Assembly (NCBI GenBank): GCA_963731035.1
Contig: CAVSUY010000017.1
Coordinates: 366,484 to 430,483 of the forward strand
Reading direction: 5' to 3'
Source: JAANXG01 sp963731035
GTDB lineage: Bacteria; Pseudomonadota; Gammaproteobacteria; Arenicellales; JAANXG01
Length of the DNA stretch: 64,000 bases
Made by a program: the position numbers and the translations under genes. Shown piece by piece: positions 61,401 through 64,000 of the stretch (its first letter is position 1; each line of letters opens with the position of its first letter). The notes beneath the pieces are model-generated. The model made no database searches and was not told the origin of the DNA. It saw only the letters and a program-made list of their open reading frames with translations.

Positions 61401-64000
61401 GGTGGACCAGGGTGACACGATCAAGGCGATCGGCGGCGGCATCGACCACCGCGGGACGACGAGCGCGACGATCATCTACAGCGATTTCAGCGACAACTAT
61501 GCGTACGTGAGCGGTGTCGAGGGCAAGGCGCTGAGCAGCACCACTGATGGCGGCGCGACGGCGGGTGTGTACCAGACGATTGCGGCGTACGGCGGCGGCT
61601 TGTACACCCTGGCGCAGACGCTGCAGGTGGGCCAGGTGTACTACGACGGATCTGGTACGCCGATCGGTTTCGGCAGCGATTTCAGCGGCAACCGGGCGTA
61701 TGTCTACGACGTGAACGGCGAAGCGTCGGGCTACATGGCGCTGGTGGACCAGGGCCAGAACGAAGAGCCCCCGTACCAGTCGATCAAGGCGATCGGCGGC
61801 GGCGTGGATCACCGGGGGACCGGCAACGCCTCGATCGTCGACAGTGATTTCAGCGACAACAAGGCGTTCGTGACGCAGGTGACGGGCACCGCTACCAGTA
61901 GTTACGACGCGTATGCCGCGGCAGATGTATACCAGACCATCGGAGCCTATGGCGGCGGAATACATACCCTCGCGAGTACCCTGCAGGTAAGCGATGTGTA
62001 TTACGACGGCTCCGGCACGCCGTACTACTTTGTCAGCGATTTCAGCACCAACACCGCTTATGCGACCGGCATCATGACCTCCGCGACGGGCTATGGGGCC
62101 TACAGCAGCCAGTATATATTTGTATACGGTGGCGGCGTGGACCATGAGGGTTACGGCGACACCTACGTTCTGCGTAGTGAGTTCGACGGGAACTCGGCGA
62201 CCGTCAGGGACGTCACCGGAGGTACCGCAGGCGTGTACTCGAGCGTCTACGCGCTCGTTGAGGCCTTCGGCGGCGGCATCAGCCACTACTATGGATACAT
62301 TGGCATTACCGACGCGGCATTCAGCGGAAACACTGCGGGTATATACAACCCATCCACTGTCGCAACCGGTTCGACAGCCGGCAGCTACGACTCCTTCACA
62401 CACACATATCTCCTCGCGGGAGGCGGTGCTGTGGCGTCGGGCTACGGAGTAGTGAATGTCGACTCGACCACCTTCTCGGATAATGGGGCCCACATTAGCG
62501 ACGTGCACTCCGAGACGCACGGTGGCGAGCATTCGACTGACATTCTGTACGCATACGCATCGGGCGGGGCAATCTACCACTACTACGGCCAGACCGATAT
62601 CGAGTACAGCGACTTCACCGGTAACCATGCCGATGCAGCGCGGTTATACGGCACGGCGACTGGATACGACGGGGACAGCCTTTTCGCCTACTCCGACGTT
62701 TATGTGTACGTCCGCGGTGGCGCCATAGCATCGTCCATCTACGCTTATCAGCCTCTGGACGATTACGGTTCCTTGGTTCACGGCGGCAGCTATCTATACA
62801 TTGCGGGAAGCTACTTCCAGGGCAATGGGGCACATGCGGAGCACGTCAAGTCGTACGCCTATGCATCGCAAGTGGCGGAGGGGTCGCTCTACGGACTGGT
62901 CGCGGGGGGTGCCGCGTACAACGGCGGTCCCGCGTACAACTCGCTGGGCACGACTGCAATATTCGGCAGCATGTTCGTCGACAACCATGCCACTGCGTCA
63001 TACTTTGGTGCCACCGCTGAAGGCTACTTCGGTAGCGACGGCGCGCGCGCGAATCTTCGGCTCAATGTGGCCGGCGGCGGATTCGCCGGTGGCCTCAATG
63101 ATCTGGCCCACCTGAACTACACGACCTTTGACGCCAACTCGGCGGAAGCAAGCAACGTCTACGCATATGCCGGTGCTGAAAACGACGCTCAAACGGATGT
63201 TAACGTGGCGGCGGTCGGCGGCGGTGTATCCAACGTCGTAGGCGGAATCTACGTTGTATACGGGACCTTTACCGGGAACAGTGCGACGGTGAATACCATC
63301 AATGGCGATGCAGTCGCCGATGGTTACGCGTCGACCGATCTCCTCGCCGGTTCCGGAGGGGGAGGCCTTTACCAGGCCCAGGGACCTCTCGTTGTAGCGT
63401 ACCGCCAGTACTACCCGACCTACTTCGGGAACAACAGTGTCTCGACCTCGGACACCGAGGCGACGGCGAATGCCAACGACGCCTACGCCTACAACATCAG
63501 CCTGGCGCACGGCGGCGGCGTGATGCACATCTACGGTCCCGCAACGTTCCAGACAACCACCTTCGAGGCCAACACGTCGCACGTCGAAAACGCGAACAGC
63601 GAGAGCACAGGGAACGACATGAGCATCGCGTACACTGTCGGCATGGCGGCAGGTGGTGGATTGTCCAATTACATCAATGGCCCGTTAACCGTCAACAACG
63701 CGACGTTCGACGCCAATATGGCCACGGCGCAGACCAGTTCCGCCACGGCCACCGGTACGAACAATACGGTGGCCACCGCCCGTACCCTGGCTCACGGCGG
63801 CGGTCTGTTCAATCGCTCGATCTACGGCGGGAGCATGACCGTAAACGGTAGCCAGTTTACAAATAACTCCGTGGTCGCCGGCTCGGCCACGACGACGGCG
63901 AATGGCGGTAGTGGTTATGCTGCAGCGAAGAGCTACACCGTTGCGGCCGGCGGCGGCCTGTTCGACTCCAGCGCCGGCGCTAACAACTCGCTGGTCAGTA
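45650..64000 (+). CDS. giant LEPR/DUF4347 beta-helix surface protein, frame-interrupted, incomplete at right edge
   Basis: At least 18.3 kb (over 6,100 codons) of continuous related coding sequence. Order: basic leader, LEPR motif (LMLALEPRYMYDGAA, about residue 29), Ser/Thr/Asp/Gln-rich linker, DUF4347 domain, two SLREA-type segments, then hundreds of short Gly-Gly-Gly-(Ile/Leu)-Tyr rungs typical of right-handed parallel beta-helices, and about 15 longer tandem units. Composition is dominated by Gly, Ala, Tyr, Asp, Ser and Thr, with almost no Cys. LEPR/DUF4347 proteins are thought to be exported and cell-surface or secreted. About eleven single-base frame changes occur before 56.3 kb; the sections are listed separately with approximate borders. 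Confidence 0.88.
46425..47072 (+). CDS. giant protein section 2: DUF4347 domain
   Basis: Continues as LLEGITSDTSANHDGQSTDT, then about 70 residues of Ser/Thr/Asp-rich insert, then the body of DUF4347: VVIVYINEGEDGVDVITNTL, VQILAHGGGGNVLLGSTNLN, GDILLYGCLTANDKFG, THADMAASTGKVGDGSWDLN. The His-Gly-Gly and Tyr-Gly-Cys signatures match the family. The insert splits the domain between its first strand and the rest. The frame runs on to a stop at 47165, but similarity ends near 47072. Confidence 0.85.
47073..47767 (+). CDS. giant protein section 3: SLREA segment and first beta-helix rungs
   Basis: Opens with ADYTETLATFTVDQAGDTVD and VSLREAILLSNYY, the SLREA-type motif found before polymorphic repeat regions. 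Rungs such as GGGILVEGTLNLDNARV and GGGVFVADGASLYANNV follow. A TAG at 47765 ends the frame in the middle of a rung; SNQAQDGGGIFVSGNQA continues one base later. Confidence 0.82.
47766..50999 (+). CDS. giant protein section 4: beta-helix rungs with second SLREA segment
   Basis: A short piece in one frame (47766 to about 47835) passes to a long frame that runs to about 50999. It contains a second SLREA segment (VNTGLDIVDGDTSSF, then ISLREAVLAANN near 48700) and many rungs (GGGIYNSGTGSKIEL, GGGLYMRDNGS, GGGIMNYG). Between about 49292 and 49420 the similarity leaves and re-enters this frame (YAAPYLYDGGVGLGTTGYSY lies in another frame), a compensating pair of single-base changes. Confidence 0.82.
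51000..51646 (+). CDS. giant protein section 5: Tyr/Ala-rich rungs
   Basis: Begins FGTLSSYSTAVGAGRGGGVY. Rungs are longer and rich in alternating Ala and Tyr (TAYGYAYATGGAVHEGGYA, NAYAYSDAYAGGGAVHLG). The frame stays open to a stop at 51760, but the sequence after about 51646 continues as NYGAYGGYYQTNTGFAKA in another frame. Confidence 0.8.
51648..53715 (+). CDS. giant protein section 6: Tyr/Ala-rich rungs
   Basis: Rungs such as GGALDVRSGDLYVANSTFSY, GGGVYHNYQGAGQDAYFG and GGGLYHGAGYLHIVDTDFN. An unusual Tyr-rich patch is encoded at about 52603-52740 (NAGDYYYYYKYSPAMGSGG). A large unit including VSDVLQFGINSIIPLGIDIP recurs in related form near 54.8 kb. A TAA at 53713 interrupts a rung that resumes one base later as NFDPQIATAGDAFAYASG. 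Confidence 0.82.
53714..54335 (+). CDS. giant protein section 7: beta-helix rungs
   Basis: NFDPQIATAGDAFAYASGKG corresponds to LVNFNPDLIAVTGNGYGYSM in the next section, so these are copies of a larger repeat. Contains GGAIYMESGALTLNNTDDTY and GGAVYHRGQGANILG. Near 54335 the sequence passes to a new frame within DTDALLQ / TPYFKKFYYDG. Confidence 0.8.
54336..56270 (+). CDS. giant protein section 8: long-period beta-helix repeats
   Basis: TPYFKKFYYDGESMKVGYG, then rungs of the GGAFYQAATSADPV and GGGLYQAGGDLYLKNTEV types. ASDVLQFGVNQLLIGGNISP is the second copy of the 52.8 kb module, showing a repeat period near 2 kb above the rung level. The frame closes at 56339; similarity changes frame at about 56270. 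Confidence 0.82.
56271..64000 (+). CDS. giant protein section 9: uninterrupted C-terminal part with 15 tandem units
   Basis: This frame is open without a stop from about 56271 to the window end, over 2,570 codons, checked codon by codon across 56.9-57.5 kb and from 62.0 kb to the end. From 57061 to about 62090 it holds tandem units, described separately; after them the rungs become irregular again (GGGVDHEGYGDTYVLRSEF, GGGVMHIYGPATFQTTTF). No C-terminal secretion signal or anchor is in the window, so the end is missing. Confidence 0.87.
57061..62090 (+). repeat. about 15 in-frame tandem units of 339-366 bases
   Basis: Unit starts (the CAG of Gln-Val-Gly) fall at 57061, 57418, 57781, 58120, 58486, 58846, 59191, 59533, 59881, 60223, 60583, 60922, 61282, 61624 and 61984. 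A unit reads QVGEVYYDGSDTPIGFGSDF, a variable AYV stretch, IKAIGGGIDHRG, TSATIVDSDF, another AYV stretch, then VYQTIAAYGGG and TLA-TLQ. Length differences are multiples of three and come from a GMTPPYQS-type insertion and a SSTTDA-type variant. Middle units are nearly identical at DNA level, which indicates recent expansion or gene conversion. Confidence 0.92.

Noticed and set aside
56299..62628. Long minus-strand open frames (up to 682 codons) opposite the tandem units, with VVHLAHLQR-like repeats
   Set aside because: They are mirror images of the repeated plus-strand units and arise from the GC-rich codon pattern; the plus frame has beta-helix signatures and is open for over 7.7 kb.

Overview
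The window reads as one chromosomal stretch of a GC-rich gammaproteobacterium. The gene set (potFGHI, yajR next to uvrA and ssb, pilGHIJ-chpA) and the very many copies of the GGAGCGGCTTCAGCCGC palindrome are typical of Pseudomonas-, Xanthomonas- and Ectothiorhodospira/Chromatiales-like genomes. I cannot name the genus from sequence alone. No rRNA, tRNA or CRISPR array was seen.

Layout. 1-3.1 kb: the end of a TRAP transporter operon (DctP fragment, DctQ, DctM) with a universal stress protein. 3.2-12.3 kb: housekeeping genes: serB, an OmpH/Skp-like chaperone, uvrA, a YajR-type MFS transporter, ssb, a TerB-like protein, a small membrane protein, RidA and tag. 12.3-13.0 kb: a gene-free patch with two long imperfect palindromes and a short tandem repeat. 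13.0-28.7 kb: polyamine transport and breakdown (potFGHI, two glutamine-synthetase-like ligases, a class I glutamine amidotransferase, a class III aminotransferase), with ppk1 and ppx facing each other in the middle. 29.1-37.6 kb: a complete Pil-Chp-type chemosensory operon (two response regulators, CheW, chemoreceptor, CheA-hybrid) that also carries a secreted Cache-like protein and a LivJ-like binding protein. 37.6-45.3 kb: REP arrays, two TPR-sulfotransferases, a RAYT transposase and a SAM methyltransferase with a regulatory domain. 45.65 kb to the end: one enormous surface-protein gene, still open at the window edge.

The giant gene begins with a basic leader and a LEPR motif. A Ser/Thr/Asp/Gln-rich linker, a DUF4347 domain, two SLREA-type segments and then thousands of residues of Gly-Gly-Gly beta-helix rungs very rich in Tyr, Ala, Asp and Gly follow. 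Its second half contains about 15 tandem units of 113-122 residues. The first 10.7 kb contains about eleven single-base frame changes, whereas the last 7.7 kb is one uninterrupted frame.

The most interesting possibility is functional. Two TPR-sulfotransferases (one with an N-terminal SEC-C zinc motif) and a methyltransferase sit directly beside a Tyr/Asp-rich giant exported protein, next to a surface-sensing chemosensory operon. I propose, as inference only, that this is an adhesin with its own modification enzymes. A RAYT gene lies within the densest REP territory of the window and is the likely agent behind the repeats.
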